Shown piece after piece: positions 1 to 7,942 of a stretch of DNA of 44,898 nucleotides. A program made the position numbers and the translations under genes. This DNA is from Lachnospiraceae bacterium UBA6987 (GTDB lineage: Bacteria > Bacillota > Clostridia > Lachnospirales > Lachnospiraceae). The DNA lies in contig DJYD01000026.1 in the NCBI GenBank assembly GCA_002449955.1, forward strand, positions 1 through 44,898, given 5' to 3'. The notes below the pieces were generated by a model. That model ran no database searches. It worked only from the letters and a program-made list of their open reading frames with translations, and was not told where the DNA came from. How positions within the stretch are numbered: the stretch's first letter is position 1; each line of letters opens with the position of its first letter.

Positions 1-1
1 C

Positions 2-235
2 AAGATCTTCCCGGACAAGCCCGTCACCACAAAACCGGCTGAAACCCGTATGGGTTCCGGCAAGGGCACAGTGGAATACTGGGTCGCCGTTGTGAAACCC
101 GGCCGCGTGCTTTTCGAGATTGCCGGTGTTCCGGAAGAAACTGCCAGAGAAGCTCTTCGTCTGGCTATGCACAAGCTCCCCCTGAAGTGCAAGATCGTCA
201 AGAGGGAAGAAGGCGGTGAAGACAGTGAAAACTAA
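2..235 (+). CDS. rplP: 50S ribosomal protein L16, C-terminal part
   Basis: Partial gene; the reading frame is open from base 2 and the start lies outside the window. L16 binds 23S rRNA near the peptidyl-transferase centre and the A-site tRNA elbow. The visible part carries the conserved run KIFPDKPVT, then PAETRMGSGKG and the core EYWVAVVKPGRVLFEIAGV, all highly typical of bacterial L16. It is followed by rpmC, whose GTG start lies inside this gene's last codons, so the two are translationally coupled. The position at the head of the window implies that the S10 cluster continues upstream. Confidence 0.97.
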   Translation, partial: KIFPDKPVTTKPAETRMGSGKGTVEYWVAVVKPGRVLFEIAGVPEETAREALRLAMHKLPLKCKIVKREEGGEDSEN

Positions 236-425
236 CGATTATATGAAGACTCTTAACGCGAAGAGCGCTGCCGAGCTGGAAGCAGAACTGACGGCGGCAA
301 AGAAGGAACTGTTCAACCTGCGGTTCCAGAACGCGACCAACCAGCTGAACAATACCGCTCGAGTAACTGAAGTCAGACGGAATATTGCCCGCATTCAGAC
401 CGTGCTTCGGGCCAAGGCTGAGTAA
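225..425 (+). CDS. rpmC: 50S ribosomal protein L29
   Basis: L29 is a small two-helix protein at the polypeptide exit tunnel of the large subunit, part of the docking site for trigger factor and SRP. The conserved core KKELFNLRFQNATNQL and the following helix RNIARIQTV are diagnostic. I chose the GTG at 225, giving 66 residues starting MKTNDYMKTLN, because family members begin at this point; an in-frame GTG at 216 would add three residues. The start overlaps the rplP stop (233-235). Followed by rpsQ after 14 bases with a good AAGGAGG site. Confidence 0.95.
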   Translation: MKTNDYMKTLNAKSAAELEAELTAAKKELFNLRFQNATNQLNNTARVTEVRRNIARIQTVLRAKAE

Positions 426-439
426 GGAGGATCCGTAAG

Positions 440-697
440 ATGGAAGAAAGAAACCTGAGAAAGACTCGTGTCGGCAAGGTCGTTTCCAACAAAATGGATA
501 AGACCATCGTGGTCGCGATCGAAGACCATGTGCGTCACCCCCTGTACGGCAAGATCGTCAAGAAAACCTATAAACTGAAGGCTCATGATGAAGAGAACAC
601 CTGCGGCATCGGCGATACCGTGCGTGTCATGGAAACCAGACCGCTCTCCAAGGACAAACGCTGGAGACTGGTAGAGATCATCGAAAGAGCGAAATAA
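440..697 (+). CDS. rpsQ: 30S ribosomal protein S17
   Basis: Primary 16S rRNA-binding protein of the small-subunit body (OB fold). The 85-residue product has the S17 signature: the N-terminal RKTRVGKVVSNKMDKTIVV strand pair, the central HPLYGKIVKKTYK loop and the conserved end RPLSKDKRWRLVEI. An AAGGAGG sequence sits about 9 bases before the ATG. Order rpmC-rpsQ-rplN is the usual spc arrangement. Confidence 0.97.
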   Translation: MEERNLRKTRVGKVVSNKMDKTIVVAIEDHVRHPLYGKIVKKTYKLKAHDEENTCGIGDTVRVMETRPLSKDKRWRLVEIIERAK

Positions 698-714
698 GGC
701 GGGAGGAAGAAGCT

Positions 715-1083
715 ATGATTCAACAGGAAAGCAGATTGAATGTTGCTGACAATACCGGCGCGAAAGAGCTCCTTTGCATCCGCGTTATGGGTGGTTCCAC
801 CCGTCGCTATGCCAACATCGGCGATGTGATCGTAGCGTCCGTCAAGGATGCTGCCCCCGGCGGTATGGTGAAGAAGGGCGATGTGGTGAAGGCCGTTGTC
901 GTGCGCACGAAGCACGGCGCACGCCGCAAGGATGGCTCCTATATCAAGTTTGACGAGAACGCCGCTGTGATCATCCGCGAAGACAAAACACCCCGCGGAA
1001 CCCGTATCTTCGGGCCGGTCGCCAGAGAACTTCGTGACAAGCAGTTCATGAAGATCGTCTCCCTGGCTCCGGAAGTACTGTAA
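715..1083 (+). CDS. rplN: 50S ribosomal protein L14
   Basis: L14 lies on the subunit interface (bridge B8) and is the docking surface of the silencing factor RsfS. The 122-residue product starts MIQQESRLNVADNTGAK and contains the conserved VKKGDVVKAVVVRTK and FDENAAVII segments, with the standard end REKQFMKIVSLAPEVL in near-identical form. Full length for the family. A GGGAGG site precedes the ATG. Confidence 0.98.
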   Translation: MIQQESRLNVADNTGAKELLCIRVMGGSTRRYANIGDVIVASVKDAAPGGMVKKGDVVKAVVVRTKHGARRKDGSYIKFDENAAVIIREDKTPRGTRIFGPVARELRDKQFMKIVSLAPEVL

Positions 1084-1096
1084 GGAGGAAACGAAC

Positions 1097-1414
1097 ATGT
1101 CTATGTCTAAAATCAAAGTCGGCGACACCGTTCGTGTGATCACCGGTAAAGACAAGGGCCGCGAAGGCAAAGTCCTGAGCATCGATCATGCCAAAGGCCG
1201 TCTGACAGTCGAAGGCGTGAACCTGATCACCAAGCATGCCAAACAGAGCGCCCAGAACCCTAACGGCGGTATCATCCACAAAGAAGGTACCATCGATATG
1301 TCCAATGTAATGCTCGTGGTGAACGGCAAGCCCGTCCGTGTCGGTTTCGAACTGAAGGACGGCAAGAAGATCCGCGTGGCCAAGACCGCTGACGGCAACG
1401 TCAAGGTCGACTAA
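1097..1414 (+). CDS. rplX: 50S ribosomal protein L24
   Basis: Assembly initiator of the large subunit near the exit tunnel. The N-terminal KOW motif is visible as KVGDTVRVITGKDKGREGKV, followed by VEGVNLITKHAKQS and the typical KEGTIDMSNVMLV. Length of 105 residues is normal. The first ATG (1097) is 8 bases after AAGGAGG and is preferred; a second in-frame ATG lies at 1103. Confidence 0.97.
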   Translation: MSMSKIKVGDTVRVITGKDKGREGKVLSIDHAKGRLTVEGVNLITKHAKQSAQNPNGGIIHKEGTIDMSNVMLVVNGKPVRVGFELKDGKKIRVAKTADGNVKVD

Positions 1415-1425
1415 GGAGGTATAGC

Positions 1426-1971
1426 GTGAGCAGCAGATTAAAAGAAATGTATCTGAGTGACATCGTTCCTGCGATGGAGAAAAAGTTCGGCTATACCAAC
1501 ACCATGCAGGTGCCGAAGCTGAACAAGATCGTTGTCAACATGGGCGTCGGCGAAGCGAAGGACAATGCCAAGCTTCTCGAAAGCGCCATGAAGGATATGG
1601 AAATCATCACCGGACAGAAGCCCGTCATGACCACTGCGAAGAAGTCCATTGCGAACTTCAAGATTCGTGAAGGCATGAAGATCGGCTGCAAGGTGACCCT
1701 GCGCGGCGACAAGATGTACGAATTCCTGGATCGCCTGGTCAACCTTTCCCTGCCCCGCGTGCGTGACTTCCGCGGCGTAAACCCGAACGCCTTTGACGGC
1801 CGCGGCAATTACGCCCTCGGCATCAGGGAACAGCTTATCTTCCCTGAAATCGAATACGACAAGATCGACAAGACCCGCGGTATGGACATCATCATCGTAA
1901 CGACCGCCAATACGGATGAAGAAGCCAGAGAACTGCTGACCCTCTTCAATATGCCGTTTGCGAAGAACTAA
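1426..1971 (+). CDS. rplE: 50S ribosomal protein L5
   Basis: 5S rRNA-binding protein of the central protuberance. The 181-residue product shows the family landmarks: PKLNKIVVNMGVGEA near residue 30, ITGQKPVMTTAKKSIANFKIR, GCKVTLRG, the PRVRDFRGVN segment and the FPEIEYDKID region near the C terminus. It starts with GTG directly downstream of AGGAGG. Followed closely by rpsZ. Confidence 0.98.
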   Translation: MSSRLKEMYLSDIVPAMEKKFGYTNTMQVPKLNKIVVNMGVGEAKDNAKLLESAMKDMEIITGQKPVMTTAKKSIANFKIREGMKIGCKVTLRGDKMYEFLDRLVNLSLPRVRDFRGVNPNAFDGRGNYALGIREQLIFPEIEYDKIDKTRGMDIIIVTTANTDEEARELLTLFNMPFAKN

Positions 1972-1983
1972 GGAGGCGACACC

Positions 1984-2169
1984 ATGGCTAAAACATCAAT
2001 GAAAATGAAACAGAAACGTGCTCCGAAGTTCTCGACCCGTGCCTACACGAGATGCCGCCTGTGCGGCCGCCCTCACGCCGTCCTGAAGAAATACGGCATC
2101 TGCCGTGTCTGCTTCCGCGAACTGGCTTACAAGGGTGAAATCCCCGGCGTTCGCAAGGCAAGCTGGTAA
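1984..2169 (+). CDS. rpsZ: 30S ribosomal protein S14, zinc-binding short form (type Z)
   Basis: S14 of the head of the 30S subunit in the short zinc (C+) form, 61 residues. The zinc ligands are visible as CxxC pairs at Cys24/Cys27 and Cys40/Cys43. A zinc-independent paralogue often exists elsewhere in Firmicutes and is derepressed in zinc starvation; none is in this window. The C-terminal GEIPGVRKASW is the standard ending. Confidence 0.97.
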   Translation: MAKTSMKMKQKRAPKFSTRAYTRCRLCGRPHAVLKKYGICRVCFRELAYKGEIPGVRKASW

Positions 2170-2187
2170 AGAAGGAGGATTAGTGAA

Positions 2188-2592
2188 ATGGCAGTTATGA
2201 GCGATCCTATTGCGGATATGCTGACCCGCATCCGCAACGCCAATACGGCAAAGCATGATACTGTAAGCATTCCCTCTTCCAAGATCAAGGCCTCTATCGC
2301 CGAGATCCTGCTGCAGGAAGGCTATATCAAAGCTTATGAAATTCAGGAAGAAGGCACCCGGAAGAATATCCTGGTGACCCTGAAATACGGCAAAGACAAG
2401 AACGAAAAAGTCATTCATGGTCTGTCCCGCATTTCCAAACCCGGCCTGCGTGTGTATGCCGGCGCGGAAGAAATGCCGAAGGTCCTCGGCGGTCTGGGCA
2501 TCGCCATCGTCTCCACCAATGAAGGTGTGATGACCGATAAGGAAGCCCGCAAGAAGAACGTCGGCGGCGAAGTTCTTGCCTATATCTGGTAA
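2188..2592 (+). CDS. rpsH: 30S ribosomal protein S8
   Basis: 16S rRNA-binding protein of the platform; in E. coli it is also the translational repressor of the spc operon. The 134-residue product starts MAVMSDPIADMLTRIRNAN and ends with the conserved TDKEARKKNVGGEVLAYIW, with the RISKPGLRVYAG segment between them. Full length. Confidence 0.98.
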   Translation: MAVMSDPIADMLTRIRNANTAKHDTVSIPSSKIKASIAEILLQEGYIKAYEIQEEGTRKNILVTLKYGKDKNEKVIHGLSRISKPGLRVYAGAEEMPKVLGGLGIAIVSTNEGVMTDKEARKKNVGGEVLAYIW

Positions 2593-2624
2593 GTATCCCA
2601 TTATATTGGAGGTTTAAAGGCGAA

Positions 2625-3167
2625 ATGTCACGCATCGGAAAAATGCCTATCGTGATCCCCGCGGGCGTAACCGTGGAGGTCGCAGAAAATAACAAAGTGA
2701 CGGTAAAAGGTCCTAAGGGGGAACTGACAAGAGTTCTGCCCCCCGAAATGAAGATCGAAGTGGAAAACGGTGAGGTCAAGGTCTCCCGTCCCAACGATCT
2801 GAAGAGAGAAAAGTCCATGCACGGTCTGACCCGTACCCTGATCAACAACATGGTCAAGGGTGTGCACGAAGGCTATACCAAGACTCTTGAAATCAACGGC
2901 GTCGGCTATCGTGCTGCCAAGGAAGGCAACAAGCTGACCCTGACGCTCGGTTATTCCCACCCGGTCGTAATGATCGATCCGGAAGGTATCGAATCGGTTT
3001 GCGAGACCGCGAACAAGATCATCGTCAAGGGCATCGACAAGGAAAAGGTCGGCCAGTACGCCGCCGAGATCCGCAGCAAGCGCGGTCCGGAACCGTACAA
3101 GGGCAAGGGCATCAAGTACGCGGATGAAACCATCCGTCGTAAAGTCGGCAAGGCCGGTAAGAAATAA
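2625..3167 (+). CDS. rplF: 50S ribosomal protein L6
   Basis: L6 lies at the base of the factor-binding stalk. The 180-residue product has the two tandem L6 folds: the first with MSRIGKMPIVIPAGV and VKGPKGELTR, the second with LEINGVGYRA and the diagnostic RGPEPYKGKGIKYADE near the C terminus. TTGGAGG precedes the ATG. Confidence 0.98.
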   Translation: MSRIGKMPIVIPAGVTVEVAENNKVTVKGPKGELTRVLPPEMKIEVENGEVKVSRPNDLKREKSMHGLTRTLINNMVKGVHEGYTKTLEINGVGYRAAKEGNKLTLTLGYSHPVVMIDPEGIESVCETANKIIVKGIDKEKVGQYAAEIRSKRGPEPYKGKGIKYADETIRRKVGKAGKK

Positions 3168-3178
3168 GGAGGTTCGTT

Positions 3179-3547
3179 ATGGTAAGCAAAGATAATCGTA
3201 AAGATAATCGCATCAAAAAGCACCAGAGAATCCGCAACCATTTCTCCGGCACTGCTGAAAGACCTCGTCTTGCGGTATTCCGCAGCAACAGCCACATGTA
3301 TGCGCAGATCATCGATGATGACGCACAGAAGACCTTAGTGGCTGCTTCTACGCTGGAATCTGCAGCGAAGGCCGAACTGGAAAAGACCAACAATGTGGAA
3401 GCGGCGTCCTACGTCGGAACCCTGATCGCGAAGCGCGCGCTTGAAGCCGGAATCACTGAGGTGGTTTTCGACCGCGGCGGCTTCCTGTATCACGGAAAAA
3501 TCAAGGCACTGGCTGAGGCGGCTCGCGAAGCCGGCCTGAAGTTCTAA
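3179..3547 (+). CDS. rplR: 50S ribosomal protein L18
   Basis: 5S rRNA-binding partner of L5. The 122-residue product begins with the basic tail MVSKDNRKDNRIKKHQRIR, followed by RPRLAVFRSNSHMYAQIIDD. It ends with FDRGGFLYHGKIKALAEAARE, the classic L18 C terminus. AAGGAGG lies 6 bases upstream of the start, and the gene follows rplF after 11 bases. Confidence 0.98.
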   Translation: MVSKDNRKDNRIKKHQRIRNHFSGTAERPRLAVFRSNSHMYAQIIDDDAQKTLVAASTLESAAKAELEKTNNVEAASYVGTLIAKRALEAGITEVVFDRGGFLYHGKIKALAEAAREAGLKF

Positions 3548-3561
3548 GGGAGGTAAGGAGA

Positions 3562-4071
3562 ATGAAACGCAATATCATCGATCCGAGTACGCTTGAACTT
3601 ACGGATACTCTCGTAGAACTGAGACGTGTTTCCAAGACGGTCAAGGGCGGACGTAATGCCCGCTTCGCAGCGCTCGTCGTCGTAGGCGACGGCGCCGGCC
3701 ATGTAGGCGCCGGCACCGGCAAGGCCAAGGAAGTTCCGGAAGCCATCCGCAAAGCCAAGGAAGCTGCTACCCGTCACGTCGTAGAGATTCCCCGTGATGA
3801 GAATGATTCCATTCCTCACGATTTCATCGGCAAATTCGGCAGCGCCACGGTGATGCTGAAGAAGGCCCCTGAAGGCACCGGTGTTATCGCCGGTGGCCCT
3901 GCCCGTGCGGTGATGGAAAAAGCGGGTATCCGCAACATCCGTACCAAGTCACTGGGCTCCAACAACAAACACAACGTCGTGCTTGCGGCTATCGAAGGCC
4001 TGACGAGCCTGTATACCCCCGAAGAGATCGCCCGTCTGCGCGGCAAGTCCGTGGAAGAGATCCTCGGTTAA
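3562..4071 (+). CDS. rpsE: 30S ribosomal protein S5
   Basis: S5 is involved in decoding fidelity and in mRNA unwinding at the entry channel. The 169-residue product has the N-terminal double-stranded RNA-binding-like fold (VSKTVKGGRNARFAALVVVGD, then GHVGAGTGKAKEVPEAIRKA) and the C-terminal fold with VIAGGPARAVMEKAGI and KSLGSNN. Full length, spaced 14 bases from rplR. Confidence 0.98.
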   Translation: MKRNIIDPSTLELTDTLVELRRVSKTVKGGRNARFAALVVVGDGAGHVGAGTGKAKEVPEAIRKAKEAATRHVVEIPRDENDSIPHDFIGKFGSATVMLKKAPEGTGVIAGGPARAVMEKAGIRNIRTKSLGSNNKHNVVLAAIEGLTSLYTPEEIARLRGKSVEEILG

Positions 4072-4091
4072 GGAGATAGGAGGAAATTATC

Positions 4092-4280
4092 ATGGCAAAG
4101 ATGTTAAAAATCACGCTGGTCAAATCCCCTATCGGCGCGGTCCCCAAACAGAGAGCTACGGCGGAAGCGCTTGGCCTGTCCAAGATGCACAAGACCGTGA
4201 CTCTGCCGGATAACGAAGCCGTTCGCGGAATGATCTGGCATGTGAATCATCTGGTAAAGGTAGAGGAGGTCGAAGAATGA
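4092..4280 (+). CDS. rpmD: 50S ribosomal protein L30
   Basis: Short bacterial L30, 62 residues. The core KITLVKSPIGAVPKQRATAEALGL followed by RGMIWHVNHLVKVEE is diagnostic in its parts. The stop overlaps the start of rplO (ATGA), so the two genes are translationally coupled. Confidence 0.97.
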   Translation: MAKMLKITLVKSPIGAVPKQRATAEALGLSKMHKTVTLPDNEAVRGMIWHVNHLVKVEEVEE

Positions 4281-4726
4281 GCGCATTAAATCTTTCGAAC
4301 CTTCAGCCTGCTGAAGGCTCTACGCACAACGATTTCCGCCGCGGCCGCGGCCACGCCAGCGGCAACGGCAAGACAGCCGGCAAGGGCCACAAAGGCCAGA
4401 AAGCCCGTTCCGGAGCACCTCGTCCCGGATTTGAAGGCGGCCAGATGCCTTTGTTCCGCCGCCTCCCGAAGCGTGGGTTCACCAACATCAACTCCCGCAA
4501 GGAAGTGGCAATCAATCTTGACGCGCTGCAGAATCGTTTTGAGGATGGATCCGTCATTACTGAAGAAGCCATTCTGGAATCCGGTCTGGTAAAGAACCCG
4601 TTAGATGGCATCAAGATCCTTGGAAACGGCGAACTTACCAAGAAGTTCACCATTCAGGGCCTTGCGGTCAGCGAAGGCGCAAAAAGCAAGATCGAAGCGG
4701 CAGGCGGAACGGTCGAAGCCGAGTAA
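4277..4726 (+). CDS. rplO: 50S ribosomal protein L15
   Basis: Late-assembly protein of the large subunit. The glycine- and arginine-rich N-terminal extension is present (RRGRGHASGNGKTAGKGHKG), followed by GFEGGQMPLFRRLPKRGF and a C-terminal domain ending around AGGTVE. 149 residues, standard. The ATG overlaps the rpmD stop; secY follows after 12 bases. Confidence 0.98.
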   Translation: MSALNLSNLQPAEGSTHNDFRRGRGHASGNGKTAGKGHKGQKARSGAPRPGFEGGQMPLFRRLPKRGFTNINSRKEVAINLDALQNRFEDGSVITEEAILESGLVKNPLDGIKILGNGELTKKFTIQGLAVSEGAKSKIEAAGGTVEAE

Positions 4727-4738
4727 ACGGAGGGGCCT

Positions 4739-6064
4739 ATGTTTAAAAACATTGCCAATGCGTTTAAGGTCGCCGATATTCGCAAGCGCCTGCTCTTCAC
4801 CATGCTGATGGTGCTTCTGGTGCGTTTCGGCTGCCAGATCGCGACGCCCGGTGTCAACATTGAATATATCAGAGCGCTGTTCGAAAGCATGAACAACTCC
4901 TCGTTCAACTTCTTCAATGTGATCACCGGCAACTCCTTCGCGACCATGTCTGTATTTGCCCTGAACATCTCTCCCTACATCACGGCATCCATCGTTGTAC
5001 AGCTGCTCACGATTGCGATCCCGCGTCTGGAGGAGCTGTCCAAGGAGGGCGAAGAAGGCAAAAAGACAATTAATAAGATCACGCGTTACCTGACTGTGGC
5101 ACTTGCACTGATCCAGTCCGTGTCCATGGCCATCGGCTTCGGCAGCGGCTACCTGAACAATTATACCTGGTATAATGTAGCTCTGGTCGCTATCGTGATG
5201 ACATCCGGTTCTACAGCTCTGATGTGGATCGGCGAGCGCATTTCGGAAAAGGGCGTCGGCAACGGTATCTCGATCCTGCTGCTTGTGAACATCCTGTCCG
5301 GTCTGCCGGGAGACTTCGGTATCCTCTACAATACCTTTGTGAAGGGTAAGAACGTCACCGTCGCGATCCTGAGCGCGATCCTGATCCTGGCTCTGATCTT
5401 TGCCCTTGTGGTCTTCACGGTCTACCTGCAGGACGGCGAACGCCGTGTTGCTGTGCAGTATGCCAAGAAGGTACAGGGACGGAAAATGGTGGGCGGCCAG
5501 TCCTCCAATATCCCGATCAAGGTCAATACGGCCGGTGTTATCCCCGTGATCTTCGCAAGCTCGTTGCTGTCCCTTCCGGCGATGATCGCTGCATTTGCCG
5601 GCAAGGATATCAGCCAGCCCAAGACCTTCGGCGGCCATGTGATCAAGGCCCTCAGCCAGAATTACTGGTGCAATCCGAAGGAACCGATCTATTCGGTTGG
5701 TCTGCTGATTTACCTGTTCCTGCTCGTGGTATTTGCTTACTTCTACACGTCCATCACCTTCAATCCCAATGAGGTGGCGAACAACATGAAGAAGAACGGC
5801 GGCTTCGTGCCCGGCATTCGTCCCGGCAAGCCGACCAGCGAGTACCTGAACAGAATTCTGAACTACATCGTGTTCATCGGTGTCTGCGGCCTGGCAATCA
5901 TCGCTGTGATCCCCATCGTGCTGACCGGTCTTACCGGTGTCGGAAGCTCCCTTTGCTTCTTCGGCACTTCGCTGATCATTATTGTGGGTGTCATCCTTGA
6001 AACGCTCAAGCAGATCGAATCGATGATGACTGTCCGCTCTTACAAGGGCTTCCTGAACGATTGA
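4739..6064 (+). CDS. secY: Protein translocase subunit SecY
   Basis: Channel-forming subunit of the Sec translocon, an integral membrane protein with ten transmembrane helices. The 441-residue product carries characteristic stretches: FGCQIATPGVN in the plug region, NISPYITASIVVQLL, GERISEKGVGNGISIL, the cytosolic loop QDGERRVAVQYAKK and the NPNEVANNMKKNGGFVPGIRPGK motif. Position between rplO and adk is the normal one in Firmicutes. Confidence 0.98.
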   Translation: MFKNIANAFKVADIRKRLLFTMLMVLLVRFGCQIATPGVNIEYIRALFESMNNSSFNFFNVITGNSFATMSVFALNISPYITASIVVQLLTIAIPRLEELSKEGEEGKKTINKITRYLTVALALIQSVSMAIGFGSGYLNNYTWYNVALVAIVMTSGSTALMWIGERISEKGVGNGISILLLVNILSGLPGDFGILYNTFVKGKNVTVAILSAILILALIFALVVFTVYLQDGERRVAVQYAKKVQGRKMVGGQSSNIPIKVNTAGVIPVIFASSLLSLPAMIAAFAGKDISQPKTFGGHVIKALSQNYWCNPKEPIYSVGLLIYLFLLVVFAYFYTSITFNPNEVANNMKKNGGFVPGIRPGKPTSEYLNRILNYIVFIGVCGLAIIAVIPIVLTGLTGVGSSLCFFGTSLIIIVGVILETLKQIESMMTVRSYKGFLND

Positions 6065-6074
6065 GGCAAGCAGC

Positions 6075-6737
6075 ATGAAACTCGTACTTTTAGGCGCGCC
6101 TGGTGCCGGTAAAGGCACACATGCAACGCATCTGTCTGATGATTATGGCATTCCGCACATCTCTACCGGCGACATTTTCCGCGCCAATCTGAGAAACGGA
6201 ACAGAGCTGGGACTGAAGGCCAAGAGCTATATGGATCAAGGCCTTCTGGTCCCGGATGAGCTCACTGTCGATCTGGTTCTGGACCGTCTGAAGCAGGATG
6301 ACTGCAAAAACGGCTGGATCCTGGACGGCTTTCCCCGGAATCTTTTCCAGGCGGAAGCGCTGACCAAGGCTCTCGCGGACGAGGGAGACGAGATCGATTA
6401 TGCGATCAATCTGATCGTGGATGATCAGGAGATCGTGCGCCGTATGAGCGGCCGTCTGGTCTGCTCTTCCTGCGGTGTGAGCTACAACACCAATGGACTG
6501 ATGCCCAAGGTGGACGGTGTCTGCGACCGCTGCGGCGGCCCTGTCGTGAGACGGGCCGATGATGAACCGGAAACGGTTTTAAAACGCCTGAATGTCTATC
6601 ATGAACAGACAGAACCCATTGCCGCTTACTACCGCGGCCTTGGCAAGGAAGCAAGGGTCGACGGAGCGCTTCCCAAGGATGAAACCTATGCGCTTCTGAC
6701 CGGACTTCTGGGTGATAAAGATGGCTGTCACAATTAA
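6075..6737 (+). CDS. adk: Adenylate kinase, zinc-containing LID type
   Basis: Interconverts ATP + AMP and 2 ADP in the cytosol. The P-loop GAPGAGKGT is at residues 7-15, the AMP-binding STGDIFR follows, and DGFPR is near residue 84. The long LID domain has four cysteines (130, 133, 150, 153), as in Gram-positive zinc-binding adenylate kinases. 220 residues. The ribosome binding site is weak (GAGGCAAG). The last codons overlap the start of map, suggesting coupled translation. Confidence 0.97.
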   Translation: MKLVLLGAPGAGKGTHATHLSDDYGIPHISTGDIFRANLRNGTELGLKAKSYMDQGLLVPDELTVDLVLDRLKQDDCKNGWILDGFPRNLFQAEALTKALADEGDEIDYAINLIVDDQEIVRRMSGRLVCSSCGVSYNTNGLMPKVDGVCDRCGGPVVRRADDEPETVLKRLNVYHEQTEPIAAYYRGLGKEARVDGALPKDETYALLTGLLGDKDGCHN

Positions 6738-7491
6738 GACAGAACGGGAAATCGAATTGATGCGAATTGCCGGGCAGTATCTCGCGGAGGTTCATGAAGA
6801 ACTGGCCGCCGCGCTTAAGCCCGGCATGAGCACCAAGGACGTGGACCGTCTCGGAGAAAAACTGATCCGCAAGCGCGGATGCATTCCTTCGTTTCTGAAT
6901 TACAACGGCTATCCGGCATCCATCTGTGTATCGGTCAATGAAGAAGTGGTACACGGGATCCCGACCGACAAGCGAATTCTGAAGGACGGCGACCTGGTCA
7001 GCCTGGACGCCGGTCTGATCTACAAAGGCTTTCATTCGGATGCCGCCCGCTCCTATGTGATCGGAAGCGGTGATCCGGAGAAGCAGAAGCTTGTCGATGC
7101 GACAAAGGAAGCCTTTTTCCGAGGGATCGCTGCAGCAACGGACGGTGCACATCTGCACGATATCGGCGCTGCAATCTCCGACTACATCGAGCCGCTTGGC
7201 TACGGCATCGTGGAAGATCTCGTAGGACACGGCATCGGGAGACACATGCATGAGGCCCCCGAGGTCCCGAATTTCCGACAGAGATCACGCGGCATCCGTC
7301 TGCGGAAAGGAATGACTATCGCCGTTGAACCCATGATCAATATGGGGACATGGATGGTGGATTTCCTGGATGACGGATGGACCACCCTCACAGCGGACAG
7401 GAAACCGTCTGCACACTACGAGAACACGATTCTCATCACCGATGGCGCTCCGGAGATTCTTTCGCTCCCCGGTGGCCGGACCTCAATTTAA
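6721..7491 (+). CDS. map: Methionine aminopeptidase, type I
   Basis: Removes the N-terminal methionine from nascent proteins; dinuclear metal enzyme. The ligand-bearing segments are visible: SLDAG, FHSDAARSY, VGHGIGRHMHE, VEPMI and the final YENTILIT. I chose the ATG at 6721 (MAVTIKTEREIELMR, 256 residues) because family members start there; an in-frame GTG at 6712 is possible. The start lies 17 bases inside adk. The gene ends 11 bases before infA. Confidence 0.96.
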   Translation: MAVTIKTEREIELMRIAGQYLAEVHEELAAALKPGMSTKDVDRLGEKLIRKRGCIPSFLNYNGYPASICVSVNEEVVHGIPTDKRILKDGDLVSLDAGLIYKGFHSDAARSYVIGSGDPEKQKLVDATKEAFFRGIAAATDGAHLHDIGAAISDYIEPLGYGIVEDLVGHGIGRHMHEAPEVPNFRQRSRGIRLRKGMTIAVEPMINMGTWMVDFLDDGWTTLTADRKPSAHYENTILITDGAPEILSLPGGRTSI

Positions 7492-7502
7492 GGAGATATT
7501 GA

Positions 7503-7721
7503 ATGTCAAAAACCGATGCGATAGCGCTTCAAGGAAAGGTTCTGGAAACGCTGCCGAATGCCATGTTCCGTGTTGAACTGGAGAATGGTCATGAAGTTCT
7601 GGCCCATATCAGCGGTCGGCTGCGTATGAATTACATCCGAATCCTGCCCGGCGATAAAGTGACGGTCGAGTTGTCCCCTTATGATTTGACAAAAGGCCGT
7701 ATCAGCTGGCGCGATAAGTAA
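7503..7721 (+). CDS. infA: Translation initiation factor IF-1
   Basis: Small OB-fold factor that occupies the A site of the 30S subunit during initiation. The 72-residue product contains the family core LPNAMFRVELENGHEVLAHISGR in consecutive parts, then RMNYIRILPGDKVTVELSPYDLTKGRI. The C-terminal end SWRDK differs from the more common TYR-type ending. AAGGAG is 6 bases upstream of the ATG. No KOW-type ribosomal gene lies between map and infA. Confidence 0.97.
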   Translation: MSKTDAIALQGKVLETLPNAMFRVELENGHEVLAHISGRLRMNYIRILPGDKVTVELSPYDLTKGRISWRDK

Positions 7722-7729
7722 AAAACTGC

Positions 7730-7758
7730 TTGCACAAGATCTTTGGATGTGCTACATT
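7730..7758 (+). promoter_or_regulatory. Internal promoter before rpmJ
   Basis: TTGCAC (7730-7735), a 17-base spacer, and TACATT (7753-7758) form a good sigma-A-type promoter in the 83-base gap between infA and rpmJ. A small stem-loop follows in the leader (GCGCA / TGCGC around 7764-7778, loop TTTTG). This would let the rpmJ-rpsM-rpsK-rpsD-rpoA-rplQ part be transcribed separately from the spc part. Confidence 0.6.
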
Positions 7759-7804
7759 TACAGGTGCGCATTTTGTGCGCCCATGCAAAAAGGAGAAAAA
7801 AACC

Positions 7805-7918
7805 ATGAAGGTGAGATCTTCCGTAAAGCCCATTTGCGAGAAATGCAAAGTCATTAAGCGCAAGGGCAGTATCCGTATCATTTGTGAGAACCCCAAGCAT
7901 AAACAGCGTCAGGGTTAA
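7805..7918 (+). CDS. rpmJ: 50S ribosomal protein L36, zinc-binding form
   Basis: 37-residue zinc-ribbon protein of the large subunit. Ligands are Cys11, Cys14, Cys27 and His32, the standard C+ pattern, within MKVRSSVKPICEKCKVIKRK and the basic end. Strong AAGGAG ribosome binding site 8 bases upstream. First gene after the internal promoter. Confidence 0.97.
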   Translation: MKVRSSVKPICEKCKVIKRKGSIRIICENPKHKQRQG

Positions 7919-7942
7919 TAATTAATTGGAGGAAAAATACAC

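Noticed and set aside
4601..6118. A 505-residue minus-strand frame opposite secY
   Set aside because: It mirrors the secY codons and has no family features.
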